Source of the DNA: Sanderia malayensis
Lineage: Eukaryota; Cnidaria; Scyphozoa; Semaeostomeae; Pelagiidae
Assembly: GCA_013076295.1 (NCBI GenBank)
Contig: RQOL01000024.1
Span: forward strand, 4,293,158-4,357,157
Length of the DNA stretch: 64,000 nt
Reading direction: 5' to 3'
The translations under genes and the position numbers were made by a program. Under the pieces are notes generated by a model. The model was not told where the DNA came from. It searched no databases and worked only from the letters and a program-made list of their open reading frames with translations. This document shows positions 11,719 to 23,744 of the stretch, piece by piece. Within the stretch, counting starts at the first letter, position 1. Every line of letters begins with the position of its first letter.

Positions 11719-11897
11719 TACCGTATTTCCTCGATTAAACGCCCCCTCGATTAAAAGCCCCCTCGAATAAACGCCCCCTTATGCTACCAACTTTTGCAAT
11801 AAACGCCCCCTCGAATAATGGCCCCCTCGATTAGGCCCCCCCAAAAAGTACCGAGATTAATAAACGCCCCGGAGCGTTTAATCGAGGAAATACGGTA
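11719..11897. mobile_element. MITE of the TACCGTA/CCTCGA-TTAAACGCCCC family, 179 bp
   Basis: The left end TACCGTATTTCCTCGATTAA and the right end TTAATCGAGGAAATACGGTA are perfect inverses over about 20 bp. The interior repeats the phrase TCGATTAAACGCCCCC/TCGAATAAACGCCCCC. It has no coding capacity. Related elements lie at 22803-23151, 28884-28985 and 62695-62969. The autonomous partner is not in this window. Confidence 0.85.
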
Positions 11898-11899
11898 TA

Positions 11900-14800
11900 T
11901 ATAATATCGTGGACTGTTCATGGATACTAAATTTAACTGAATACAATACAACACTCTCGATATGGCAGCATACAAATTTCAAAAGGAATTACTTTAAAGG
12001 AAGGAACTTAAGATATTTTGAGAAACTGGTAATCCCAAAGTGAAAGGCAACTAAGGAAGAAAAATATTTAATCATCAATTATTTTCATGGAAAGAGAAGA
12101 AAGTGCAGAAAAGGCAGTGTGAAGATGGAAACGAAGCTTACCCTTTAGAGAATTTGATAATGAATAATTTTATTACAATATTGTTCTTATTCTGTTTACG
12201 TTGTAAAAATGAGAAAAATTTATGAAAAAGTTTCACTTTGAATAAAAACTACTTCAAGATTTCCGTTTAAAATTTCTGCTCAGACTTGGAATTCGCGAAA
12301 GTTTATTCTCGCAGAAATTTTGCCTAACACGCGAAAGTTAATTGCAGAAATTTCGCGTTTTTCTTGCCTCGCGAAAGTTTCTTCCTTTAAAGTGCAATAT
12401 TTGCAAAAATAAGGCATTTTGTACCAACTAATGATATAAGCTGTGGCCTCATCATTGTAGATTATGCTTTAAAGTGCTAAATTAAATCAAAATTTATCCA
12501 ACACAAAATGCAATTATAATTACGAGCTATGCAGATTATATGGCTGATTCGAAACCGTTATTTTCTTAATTAGGTTTTTGTTTTTTAATTAGAAGCTGCA
12601 AAGTGTTATGTATGATGAACACGAACAGCGTTTGCTTCTCTTTGCTTAGTTATTTTAAAAAATAAACACGAGACAGCAATAAATTCAAGTCGCCAAAAAT
12701 AAATTTGCTTTTGTTTGGTGATATCCGAGTGTCGGAAAATATTTACCATGCTTAATGAAAGATACCACTTGAAATATGCTCCATGTCAAATAAAAAACTA
12801 CTCAATAAATATCTCATTAAATGGCTACTATAAATTAATTTCATAGAAAATTTCACTGCAAAAAGTATGTATACTGCTGATTTAAAAATTTTCACCCCGT
12901 TCCTGATGCAAATCGTTCTCGTCATTAAACCAGATTACGCATGGCTTAAAATTAGAGTTGACCTGTCACAAAGTACGCTACAGGGGCTTATTAACAACTT
13001 GTAGTTTTTGGAACGGATGCAAAAATTAGAAAATTTCCTGTAACTGGAACGTCGCTGGGATCTGTTTCTCCGGGCGTTGTTGTAGCCGAAGCCTTGCGAT
13101 ATCCTTGAGAACGTAGATCTTTGACGTAATAAAGCACGGACTTGTGAATTTGTGCATGTGCATGAATCGTTCAGACGTTTTTAATCGTGTTCCTCGGCTT
13201 CAGTATCCTTTTCAAACAATGGACCTGTGACTTTTGTCTTCCAACAAGTGCAAAGACCCTAGATAGTAATTAGAGTCAAAATGTGATGAAAATTAATTTT
13301 ATATGAATCTTGGGAACGTGATATTTGCTTTATGTTTGCGTTGAACCTCCGGTGGTCAACGAGGAGCAGCAAATGAGAAAATCTCACCTAATGCAAGAGT
13401 AAATTGTGTGCCATGCCAACCATTATTTATTCATTTCTATGATTGTCGTACTCAGACAATCGTTTCTAGCTCTCGGTTCATGGCAAGTTTACTTAAGATT
13501 GTCTTCGAAACAATAATTTAGATCGCAGCTTATATACAGCAAACACTAACTGGTCTTGAGAGAAATAGAAATTAATTAACTTGCATGACCTTTAAGAAAA
13601 GAAATTGCGTCGCAGAAAGGAAATGGTGGAAACAGTCGCTTTTTTCTTCATGGTCTTATATGCATCGTTGTATTGACCGAGAAGAAGTACGAAGAAACAA
13701 CTGTCGCAGTCGTATGTGCTGTAAAGTCAAGGTTTCCTTCTGAGACATTTTCCAGACAATAGAAATCGCAGTGAAAGTTACTGATCGAAGTGGCAAGTAG
13801 CATTTTCATTGTTATTCACCATGCCCTTTAGGTAGTCGTGAATTTTGTGATTAGCTAAGCAACCCTCAAGCAATGACCTTATACATACACTAGGTAAATT
13901 GAAAATTATATCAGGATGGCTGGCGAATTTTTGTTTAAAAACGTGTGGGAGCATTTCTCGTAAAACAGGCTGAAGGAAAAACTGAAGAATATATGATAGT
14001 TGATAAATCTGGAAATGCGTAGGCCAAACTTGGGGAAGTTGATTAAGTATTCATGATGCATCTAGAGGTTTATTTTTCAGCATTTCTAGAATTGGATCGT
14101 AGTTATTGGTCACTTTCCCGTCATTTTCAACAGTTCATTTGACGAACTATATGCGGAATTTTATTTGGGGGAATTTGGCTTGTCTTCTATAGTTAATAGG
14201 ATTATTTCAAATTTAATAATATTTGCCGAGATATCGACTCATGTTGAAATTGCTTGCTGGTAAATAAACAAGCTTCAAACCATAGACCATTTTGTTTACT
14301 TATCATTTTTCAAGATGGAATATAGCCGCAGCGGCAACGCAATAATTCAGTTGGCAAAAGAAGCCGTATTCTGTGTTGTGTATAATTGTCATGGCAACAG
14401 AAGGTCTGCATTAATCATGAATGATTTTACATTTGTAATCTTTTGTGTAAAGCTGGCCAAGCTTCATATTTCTCTCATATAAGCGAGAACAATTAAAGTT
14501 TGGTGTCGCTGCAATTATACGACGATGAGCCCAAACAGAAATTACATTTTTCAGCTTTTTTCTTGACACCATTGAAGGAGGTAGCTTGTTTCGTCTCTGT
14601 TTTTCCTCTTTTGTTGTTATATACGATGTACTTTGAATACCGAGCACCAGTCTGGTGGTGAATTATCCACCAATTGACCCTTGGTATGGTGAGGTGGGTT
14701 TAGTATTGCAAAACCATTGGATTTAAGGATGTAGCTAGGTTTTGATCGACTTGAGTCATGTCACCAATTGATCTTCAAGTAACTTGGTATTAATCGCTTG

Positions 14801-17800
14801 TTTTTTCACGAATCTTTCATTTGTTGCCAATGTCTACACAGAGAATAATTATCAGTACTTTGTGTCTACATTACCAAAAGCCATTCATGATACGGATATG
14901 AAAGGGTAGTTTTAATTATTGAGATGGTGGGAAAAGGCGTTTTCTTATTCCTTGTTACAGTCCAGTCTTGTTAAATCCTCACATTCTCTTATGGTACATT
15001 ATGACCTTGTCTTAAACACGTTTTTAAGCGCCGTTTATGCTTTCCAAACAAATCTCTTTGATATTCATTTTATTTCTGGAGGCTTGAAAGTATTTTGCTT
15101 TCAGATTTTCCCCTGAGTACGTATTTGAGCTTCGAATAATATATTATAATATGTTTTTTCTGATTCAAGTTATTCTCTATTTCAACTTTGATAATCCTTT
15201 ATTTATCAATTTTACAGCAAACCTTACCATCCACGTTTTGTAATTGCAAAGGTCTTAATAAGAAAAAAGAAAAACAGGTAAGTAAAGAAATATTACTGAC
15301 TTGACTAATGTCTTATTTTATTTTTTGAAAAATATGTCAGATCGTGACGGCTTTCACAACCACCCACAATTAACAAGGACATTGTCTCTCGTAAATGCGT
15401 TTCCACTGCAGCCACAAATTGTGAGCGAAATTCGTTCACGATTTTTAGGCACACCGGCCGCACTGACTGTGTGCTTGTGCCGTTGTACCTTTTTTATTTG
15501 CTGATACTAGAGTCTCGAATGCGCTAATTATGAAACTGCAGAGATGTTTTTGAGTTACACGAAAAAGCGCTTCTCTTTGCACTTTCGCGGCACACTTTGA
15601 GTACTGGGTCGAGCCTGCCATGACATCACTGCCATGACATCACAGCAGTGACCTCGCTTTCTTCGTCTGCTTTGATTTTCTCGCAATCAATTGCCGATGT
15701 GTTTTTTTTCTTTTAAGCAGTTTGTCGGTCAACATTTCTGAGCTTTTTAAACGATTTTAGTGTTTTGGCTGTTGTGAATTCTGAATACAAAATTCAGTGG
15801 GCATTAAATGATTATGATATAGCGATGATGTATATGGATGATATATTATCTATGCAACCGGGTCTTTACAACCATAGGAACGTAAATTGGGAATGATTAA
15901 ATCTTTAATTTAGCCCCCTGGGGGTGCTTATTCACTTAGGAGGTTTATAGGGGGGTTTAACGACGGTGTGATAGATTGATTGATAGGGCTACTCGAGGTG
16001 TGCGCGTATGCAAAGGGGCTACTCGAGATAAGCCAAAATTTTTGTAAATTTGAATTCAAATGTGGTTTGAGTGACCTCACTTTTGATTATTGACTTTATT
16101 GCATTACACGTCCATGTCATTTTTCATATTTGGATTTGCGATTCTTAGTTTTTCATGCTGGCAGATGGCAACTTGCCACTGTCTGTTTGCTTGCACATGT
16201 GTGCGATAGTTTCGCCGAAGCATCCTCGTTTGATTTCCCCCTTCACCCAAAAATTGTATCATGATAAAATTATATAGTTGTACTTTGATGGCTCGCGTCG
16301 CACTGACAATCTAAAAGTCCCAAAGATCAGGAGAAACGTTTAAGAATTTTATGTCTAGGCACATATGTCAAAAAAAATAGAACAAATATTCATGCATTTA
16401 TTAACGATGTGTGCACACTACAACAGCGACTGAAAATATATCTAAATACCTGTTTTTAAAATTAGTTCTTATTCTCATGTTAATTATATGTATTTTACCC
16501 GGCAACCTTTTTGTTTTCCGGTTAATCTTTGAGAGGATTCGACCAGGCGAATTTCTTTCTCCTCCGCCGCTTTTGAACATATCTTAGCTACCAAGCTAAG
16601 CATTTTTCTATAAACGACATACGTTGTAGATTCAGCTTTTATCATCAATTGAGATGTTGAGATGAGGAACTAATTTCAACTTTTAATTATTTGAATCATT
16701 GCCTTGTTTGTGCTCACTGATTGTAATCGGAACGATAACGTCAAAACAGGATTTAGCAATTCACAGATATTCATCCAGGTAATCTAGAGCTGGTTATTGA
16801 TTTCACTTAAGCTATGTCTCTGCCTGCATTACAATTGTGAGTGGTTCAAGTTTTATTTTGTTTGTCTCACGAATGATGGAGGCACGTATGAAGCGCATTG
16901 CCACTATTTCAAGCTTTGTAATCCCCGATATACGTGGAAGTTTAATTGTGAGAAACGATCGAAGTCTTGATAAGTCTTGTCCGTGAAATTATTTGAACCT
17001 TGTATCTTAACTGACAAAATTGATTTACCAAGGGCACATTATAGCCGAAGTGGTGCATTTATAAAATGGAAGAGACATTTTATGGGTGCATATTTTTTGT
17101 AATAGGCGCGGAACGCTCTCCATATGATTCGAGCTATTTCCCCGATGATCTTATCTGTGCTCTTTAACTATAGTTTAGGCAATAGAGATGTGTCATTGTT
17201 TACTAATATTTCAGATATGAGATGTTTGGCAGAATGTTAAAAATTGAGATTGCCAACAATACTATTAGCAACTATATAATTTCTACATGTAAACCCCTAT
17301 TACCATGCGTAACAGTTTGTTTACAATGTTTCTTGGTTGAATAATACATTATGATGTGATCTTTATAGATGGAAAAACAAGCAGGTAGAATTGTTTACAC
17401 TTCTTATTCAAAGAATTAACACTGAATGATACACTGTAAGATCACAACTCACAAGTATCAATCTTTATTGTCGTGATAGACGTTTTTCTATGAAATGCTC
17501 CTATCTGTTGAAGCATTATGTTTGGATACGAGAAGTCAAAAGACAACTAATCTCTTTTCATTCATTTCGCGGTTTGCTTATATTTGAATTTCCTCGAAAT
17601 TTCTATAATTGCACCTGCTTGTTGTGAAATATTTGCTGTCTATTCCAATAACTAAGTAAAATAGTGAGGCAGATTTACATATTTTCTCACTGTTGGTGTC
17701 ATGAAATGTTTACTTGAACACTATAGCCTTCTTATCGTGAAATTTTTACAAAACTTTCTTTGATCCTATGTTGAAAATTAACAAAAGAATCCATGAATAT

Positions 17801-18636
17801 ATGTTAAATAGTGATTGCTTATATATAGTTACCATAACTGGTGGTGGTACGTTATATCTCATAAGCGAGATATTCATATATTCACCTGCAACGAATTCGA
17901 CCTGTTCTTTTTCACCTATTAAAAATCATTTGTGATTCTCTATCTTAGTATTGTTATTCATATGCATAATTAATAAATAGAATGCTTGAAAAGTCTTATC
18001 TGAGATCAGTTGCTGGTTTTTCTTCTCCATATTTTGTGCTACTTTTGTGAAACAATCATACCTTCATCTCTGCTGTGTTTGCTGTTATCAGGTTTTTATA
18101 AACTTTTAATATAATCTTATTACAAAGAAGCAATGGTGGTTAATTACTAAGCGATCTGTTGCTTGGGAGCATATATGCTTTGAAACTTGCTCACAACGGT
18201 GTTGCAAAATATATTTCCCCAATCTATTTACTGTCCAACTTTATTGTGAAATTAAATTCTTGTGCAACAGAGCCTTGAGGCTGTGATAACTCCTTCATTG
18301 TTTCGAGTTGTCGGAGGATAATTTTGACTCTGAAGAAAAACACTTTTAGGTTTGAAAAGTTTGGGTTTTGGTTTGCCTGTATTCAGTAATTTCTGCGAGA
18401 AAATTAGCTCAACGAGTTAGGAAGCTTTGAAGGTTTTTTGCATCTTGCTTGTTAAGAGTGCTGGATGTTTTTTAAAGAGTGTTGGATGTTCTTAAAATTG
18501 GCTATATATAAAAGAGATTTAGACAATAAAATAATTTATATAACCCATTTTAATGACTCTTCTCTGTTTTCTTATTTATTTAAAATTCTAATTAATTTTA
18601 TTATTATTTTTTATTTAATCGTATGTTTTTTCAAAC
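11900..18636. other. gene-poor stretch with isolated exon-like segments and repeat scraps
   Basis: Around 12285-12385 the word CGCGAAAGTT recurs three or more times with GCAGAAATTT, a scrap of a short dispersed repeat. At 15895-16035 the words GCCCCCTGGGGGTGCTTATTC and GGGCTACTCGAG suggest a decayed MITE of the CCTCGAATAAGC family. A 60-nt open segment at 15218-15277 is bounded by TTTTACAG and CAG/GTAAGT and reads QTLPSTFCNCKGLNKKKEKQ, so it could be an internal phase-0 exon. A possible short exon starts after the AG at 15340. No complete gene could be built. Confidence 0.35.
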
Positions 18637-18638
18637 AG

Positions 18639-18697
18639 GTACTTTTGTCCCATCACAAAGTGGTAACCATCAGCACCATTTGAAAGAGGCAACGTAA
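18639..18697 (+). CDS. candidate terminal exon
   Basis: A long T-rich tract ending TCAAACAG precedes an open segment. In one frame it reads TFVPSQSGNHQHHLKEAT and stops at TAA 18695-18697. In another phase it is also open (VLLSHHKVVTISTI). It ends 40 bp before the ATG of the Patched-domain gene. It may be the last exon of an upstream gene or part of a leader. The parent gene is not identified. Confidence 0.2.
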
Positions 18698-18736
18698 AAT
18701 AGCATGACTTAACACCTGCATTGGTTTTCACGTACC

Positions 18737-21700
18737 ATGTCAGAAAAAGGTTCTCCTGTAATAAGAAGGTATTCACGTTACGCGTATGCCTTCTATTCTT
18801 TGATCTAATGTTATCCTTGCATTGTAAATTTTGGTGGCTTACCTAACCATCTGCCAACCATCTGGAGATGATAAAATAGCCCTGGGAGATGAAATTAATC
18901 ACCTTCTTATAAGAAGATTTCTTAGTTTTCAAATTATTTTAGGAAATTCTGTCATGCTTTGAATACATTTTGGCACATGCTTAAATTTATCCCATACCTT
19001 GGTTACAGAACCTCTACGGGTCCCGTAGAGGTTCTGCCTCCATATAAGAAGGCAGAACCTACCTGCAGTCAGCCTCCATATGGAGGCGTTGTCCCTTTTG
19101 ACCAGCCGGGCGTTTTTTGCGAGATTTCGCCCTTCTTGGGAAAACATAAAAGAACTACATACCCGACATACATACATACATACATACATACATTGCAGTT
19201 AAATACACACATACCAACAAACATACCAGCATAGTATGCATGCATAAAATACATACCAACATACGATACATACATAAAAACATACATAGCATACATACCA
19301 ACATACAATACATACATAACATACATACCAACATAGTAAATTAAATGTATTTATATGACATGCTAGTCGGTTCAAGTGAGATCACAAGCAGGCCAGCTAG
19401 GATCTCGTTTGATTCTGTCGAGATTTCAGCGACAGGGAGGCTGGAGCTTTCAATAGTATGGACAGTGTGAATGACGTAAACTAACATTACATTCTAGCTG
19501 ATTTAGATGACAAATTTTTATATGAGCACGGTATAAAGATCTTTTTGTTTGCATTTTAGGTCCTGTTTGACCAAGGTATGGGATAAATGGGTAGGCGCCT
19601 GTCTACGTTTGCATTATGGACTGGAAATCGTTTTTCAAAAGCTGGCAGAAGCTGTAACAAAAAGGCCGCGATTAACTATCGCAGCCTCGATTCTATGCGT
19701 CGCCGTTCTTGCTACAGGGCTGCACAAGTATGAAATGGAGAAACGAAGTGATAGATTATTCATTCCTCAGAATAGTCGCTCGATGAAAGACTTAGACAAG
19801 GCATCTCAGTATTTTCCATTCAAAACAAGAATATCAGAGATTATTCTTACTGCAACCGACAAAGGCAACGTCTTAACTGGCAAACTGTTCACAAAGCTCC
19901 TTGACCTTCACAACGGCATTATCAATCTAGATGGTTACAATGAAATGTCATTGGGACAAACATTGAACATACTTGAGCTCTTCAACTTTAGTAAAATTGT
20001 AATCGATTCAAATTTGACAATGCGTCTTAATGAAGTCTACCGCAATTCCAGCTATCTCATGTCCAATCTTAAACTGGCAAGTGTGAATTTTCCCCAGATA
20101 TTTGGAGGGCTAAGTTTCAATAGTAGCGGAAACATCACCTCTGCCACAGCCGTTCGAGTGATTTACTTTATGAAATACCACACAACTGATGCCATTTACG
20201 AGAAGGCCATGGCTTTTGAGGAAAGATACATCAACTATCTCAAGGGCCAAGAACAGCTGTTAAAAAGTCTCGGTATTGAATTGTATTTCTATGCTCACAG
20301 AAGTCTTGATGATTCGATTTCAGAGAGTGCCCTCAGCGACTTAAAGCTGATTATAGTGGCTTTTACGTTGATGATTTCCTTCTGTGTCATAATGAATATG
20401 AAAATCCGAAGGCCAGTCAACGGTCATGTCATACTAACACTGGGTGGCATTTTGACAGTATTTCTTGGCATTGGAAGCGCATTTGGCCTTGTCATGTATA
20501 CATCCACCCCGTTTATTGGCATAGTTGGCGTTCTGCCGTTTATGGTACTTGGCGTTGGAATTGACGACATGTTCATTTTGGTCGATACTCTAGATCAGCG
20601 TGAAACCAGTCTTCGTGGTAACGTAAGACTAACCGCAACACTGTCCTGTGCAGGCTCGTCCATATTGATGACCACATTGACCGATCTGATTGCATTCATG
20701 ATTAGCACTTCAACCGACTTTAAAGGGATTCAGTACTTCTGCATCTACGCTGCTCTTTCAATAACCTTTGTGTTTATACTTATGGTCACTTTCTTTTTGG
20801 CACTTATGATGTTTGACGTACGTCGTGTTGAACAATGCAAAAGAGACATTGTGCCATGTTACAAAGAGGAAACAAAGGAAAATCCATGGCACACGGAGAA
20901 AAGCGATTTCTCAACAAGGGTAAGATTAACTTACTTGTGTTGTTTTATCTGTTTCTATTATAATTAATTTCATTCTATTTTTTGGGTACATTATGAATTC
21001 ATGTAATTGGCAAAGCGAGTTAAAAACTGACCATGACCAACGTAAGATTTTCATTGGGTTCCGGATGTAAAAACAGTGGTAATACGAGAGAGTACAAGTG
21101 CTGAAGAAGTAGATCTGTATTATTTGCAAGATTTGCTGCAGATAAACTGTTTTACATTCAGGTCGATTTTAGAGACGAGAATTTTAACAGTTATCTGTTT
21201 GTGTTTTATTTTTGCGCACAATTTTCTACAGGATGCTTAAATGTTATATTTGCAGTGCTGACAGCCTTAATAGCTTTTTCACGTTCAATTTTATAGATAA
21301 TGTTCACTTTGGGCAAAATTCTAATGAAGAATCCAGTCAGAATTGCTGTCGTTACAATAGGATTGGCCTTGTTAGCTGTTTCAATTTATGGTACAACATA
21401 CTTAGATCAGAGCTTTGATTCAAGCACACTGGGAAAAGACAATTCATACCAGAAGAAATTCTACGATGCAAGAAGGAAGTACTACAGTCGAGCATTTGAA
21501 GTTAGCATTGTTGTTATTGGTGAATACGATTACAGCAATGCAGTGGTACAAGCTCAGTATATAAAGTTATCGGACAAGGCAATCAGCAATCCAAAGTATC
21601 AGAACTATCGATCAAACTGGCTTGAAAATTACATACATTGGTCAAAGCAATGCTGTTCTCGTTCGATAGCTGGCAGCAACTTCACTCTGAATCTTCATAC

Positions 21701-23744
21701 GTTTCTTGGCGAACCACGCTATACACAGCACAAACGAAATTTGAAATTTGCGGCTGGAAAGATTCAGGCATCGAGAATAATCGTTCGCAGTCAGAGCAAT
21801 GATCATTCTATATTCAGAAAGGATGCCATGATATCATTACGTGCAGAAATTGACGCGGAATGTTGTCTGAACGCCTTTCCCATTGCTCTCACATTTATTT
21901 ACTTTGAACAGTTTGCCATAATTCTGAGGGATACAATTCGAAATCTTGTGTCCTCTGGCTCAGCCGTGCTGTTGGTAACACTTCCATATTTGATTCATCC
22001 TGGTGTCACTTTGCTTGTTGTTACCGGATTTGTCAGTCTCATATTTGAGCTGATGGCTATCATGTACTTGTGGAATGTGTCGCTGAATTCAATTTCTATG
22101 ATCATAATTGTGATGGCCATTGGGTTCTCTGTTGACTACAGTGCGCATATTGCGCATGCTTACGTCGTATCGACAGCAGAAAAGCCGGAAGACCGAGTCA
22201 TTGATGCTTTGAAAACAATGGGAGCAAGTGTTGCAATGGGAGGTTTGTGATACATTGCTTTTCACTTTACACTACACTCCCCTTTCTTTTGCACTGGCAA
22301 TAATGAAATAACTGGTATCAGGCTTTTTATGAATTTGATTAATAGTTTCCATAAGCCCATTGCTCGGAGAACAATTTCGTCCGATGTTCCCATAAGTTTT
22401 TCCATAGAAGCTAATATTAGCTATGTCCTTCTCTGTTCGTTTATTATTCACATAGTCATTGCCTTATGCTGTAAAATAGTTAGAAGCCCCGTTAGAGGTT
22501 TTGTCGATAATGGTTTTATTTTTCAGGTTTCAGCACATTTCTTGGGATGCTAGTAACAGCTTTTGCATCCTCGGAAGTATTCCGAATATTCTTCAAGATG
22601 ATATTTTCCATTGTGGTTCTTGGCCTACTACATGGCTTGATATTCCTACCAGTTTATTTGAGTCGTAAGTTAAACACCTGCAGCAAGCACAAATTCACTT
22701 GTCTTTCATTTCATCGTGATATAATAGCATATAATCTACTTTGATTGACATGGGCTTTGTTTGAGCAATTTACCTTTCGGTATTAAGAAGCTGCAACATA
22801 AATACCGTATTTGTTCGAGTGAGTGCCGCCCCGGAATGAGTACCGCAGTTATCTTGTTGTAAATGCGGCGCTTAATCGAAAAGACATTAGAATCGTTAGA
22901 ATCAAACAGGAAAAACTATAAATCTTAAATCAACCTCGGGAATTTGATTTCTTGTAGCAAAACATACTTGAGTGCTTCAAACTTGTATGTTTTACTACCA
23001 AAAGATTGTTTAAAACCTATTTGTTCTATTCAAAAATCACAGGGTTTTTAAAAAGCGCCGCCCCTGTAAGAGTACCGCCCCCGAATAAGCGCCGCATCAA
23101 AAGTGCCGGAAATTAAAAGAGCGCGGCGGCGCTAACTTGCTTTGTACGGTACTCCTACGAAGGCAATTTTTCGTGAAATTTTATGGCATTGGTATATTAA
23201 AAAGTAAAAACAACTAAGGTACCCTTTTTCTTTTAAATGTGTCCCTTTTGCCTTTCTCACTCTGAAATGTTCCCAAGGTTCCTTGCTTGCTCTTAAAGTT
23301 GGAAATACCATTGAATGTAATCAGTTTGTTTCGACAATAAGCTTCGACAGTTAACAATTTAAGAATTAAATTATCAATTGAATCTCCACGGGCCCAACAC
23401 TACGGAGAATACGAAAGGTGTTTGATCTAACGCTCAAACCTTGCAAGCTAAGATAGAGGGACACCGAAAAATGCTCAACACTTCGAGCAGATCCAAGATT
23501 GAACTAATGCAGGTTGAAATGTGATTTTTTTGTAGTATTCTGCAGAACAAGAATCTTCTTACCGAACGAGTTGAAAACTACTGGCAGTCAACGTGAGCTT
23601 ACAAAGTCGCCTGAAAATTCACAAGCAGTGTATCATTCCCCAGTTCATCATGGAAATTCCGGACGCGAAATTGGCTCCAAAATAATTCCAGTAAGCCCCA
23701 AAAAGTCATCTGTCGATGAAAGCAATAACAACGCTGCGACTTGA
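18737..23744 (+). CDS. Patched-domain containing protein (PTCHD3-like), RND-family membrane protein
   Basis: Exons: 18737-18768, 19560-20919, 21297-22242, 22527-22664 and 23536-23744. All introns are GT-AG and the phases match (2, 0, 1, 1), giving 894 codons plus TGA. The protein starts MSEKGSPVIRR and has a first membrane helix near residues 49-64. A large luminal loop with several N-glycosylation sequons follows. Next is a sterol-sensing-type helix block at about 270-440, containing GVGIDD (342-347). The second RND repeat has a luminal loop from about 495 to 650 and helices with AIGFSVDYSAHI (from about 738). The last helix ends LPVYLSLF before a Ser/Lys-rich cytoplasmic tail. The paired GxxxDD-like motifs and twelve-helix layout are those of Patched/Dispatched/NPC1 relatives, and the length fits the PTCHD3 group. 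The cargo is unknown, and lipid or sterol handling is only a family-level expectation. Confidence 0.92.
19007..19087. repeat. two perfect palindromes in intron 1
   Basis: AGAACCTCTACGGG at 19007-19020 and its exact reverse complement at 19022-19035 are separated by a single T, forming a 29-bp hairpin. GCCTCCATATGGAGGC at 19072-19087 is a perfect 16-bp palindrome. The intervening GAAGGCAGAACCT echoes the first palindrome. The cluster resembles the end of a foldback-type repeat. Confidence 0.85.
19158..19340. repeat. (CATA)n microsatellite
   Basis: Imperfect CATA/CATAC tetranucleotide and pentanucleotide repeats, with interspersed ACCAACATA units, run through intron 1. The apparent coding frames on both strands here are artefacts of the repeat. 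Confidence 0.9.
22803..23151. mobile_element. MITE of the TACCGTA family, 349 bp, in intron 4 of the Patched-domain gene
   Basis: It starts TACCGTATTTGTTCGAGTGA and ends GCTTTGTACGGTA. The interior repeats GCGCCGCCCC/AGTGCCG phrases in both orientations near the two ends. It shares the TACCGTA termini and the layout of G/C-run motifs with the other copies but has diverged to GTGCCGCC instead of AAGCCCCC. It is noncoding. Confidence 0.7.

Larger units (their letters stand above)
18985..19588. repeat. 19-bp inverted repeat linking intron 1 to exon 2 of the Patched-domain gene
   Basis: The + strand at 18985-19003 is the exact reverse complement of ACCAAGGTATGGGATAAAT at 19570-19588, which codes TKVWDK in exon 2. 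Read on the - strand, the intron copy continues with a similar frame (VTKVWDKFKHV). It is therefore either an inverted fragment of this or a paralogous exon, or the terminal repeat of an insertion whose right end has become coding. Confidence 0.7.

Noticed and set aside
19069..19326. Tyr/Met/Val-rich frames on both strands
   Set aside because: Artefact of the (CATA)n microsatellite.
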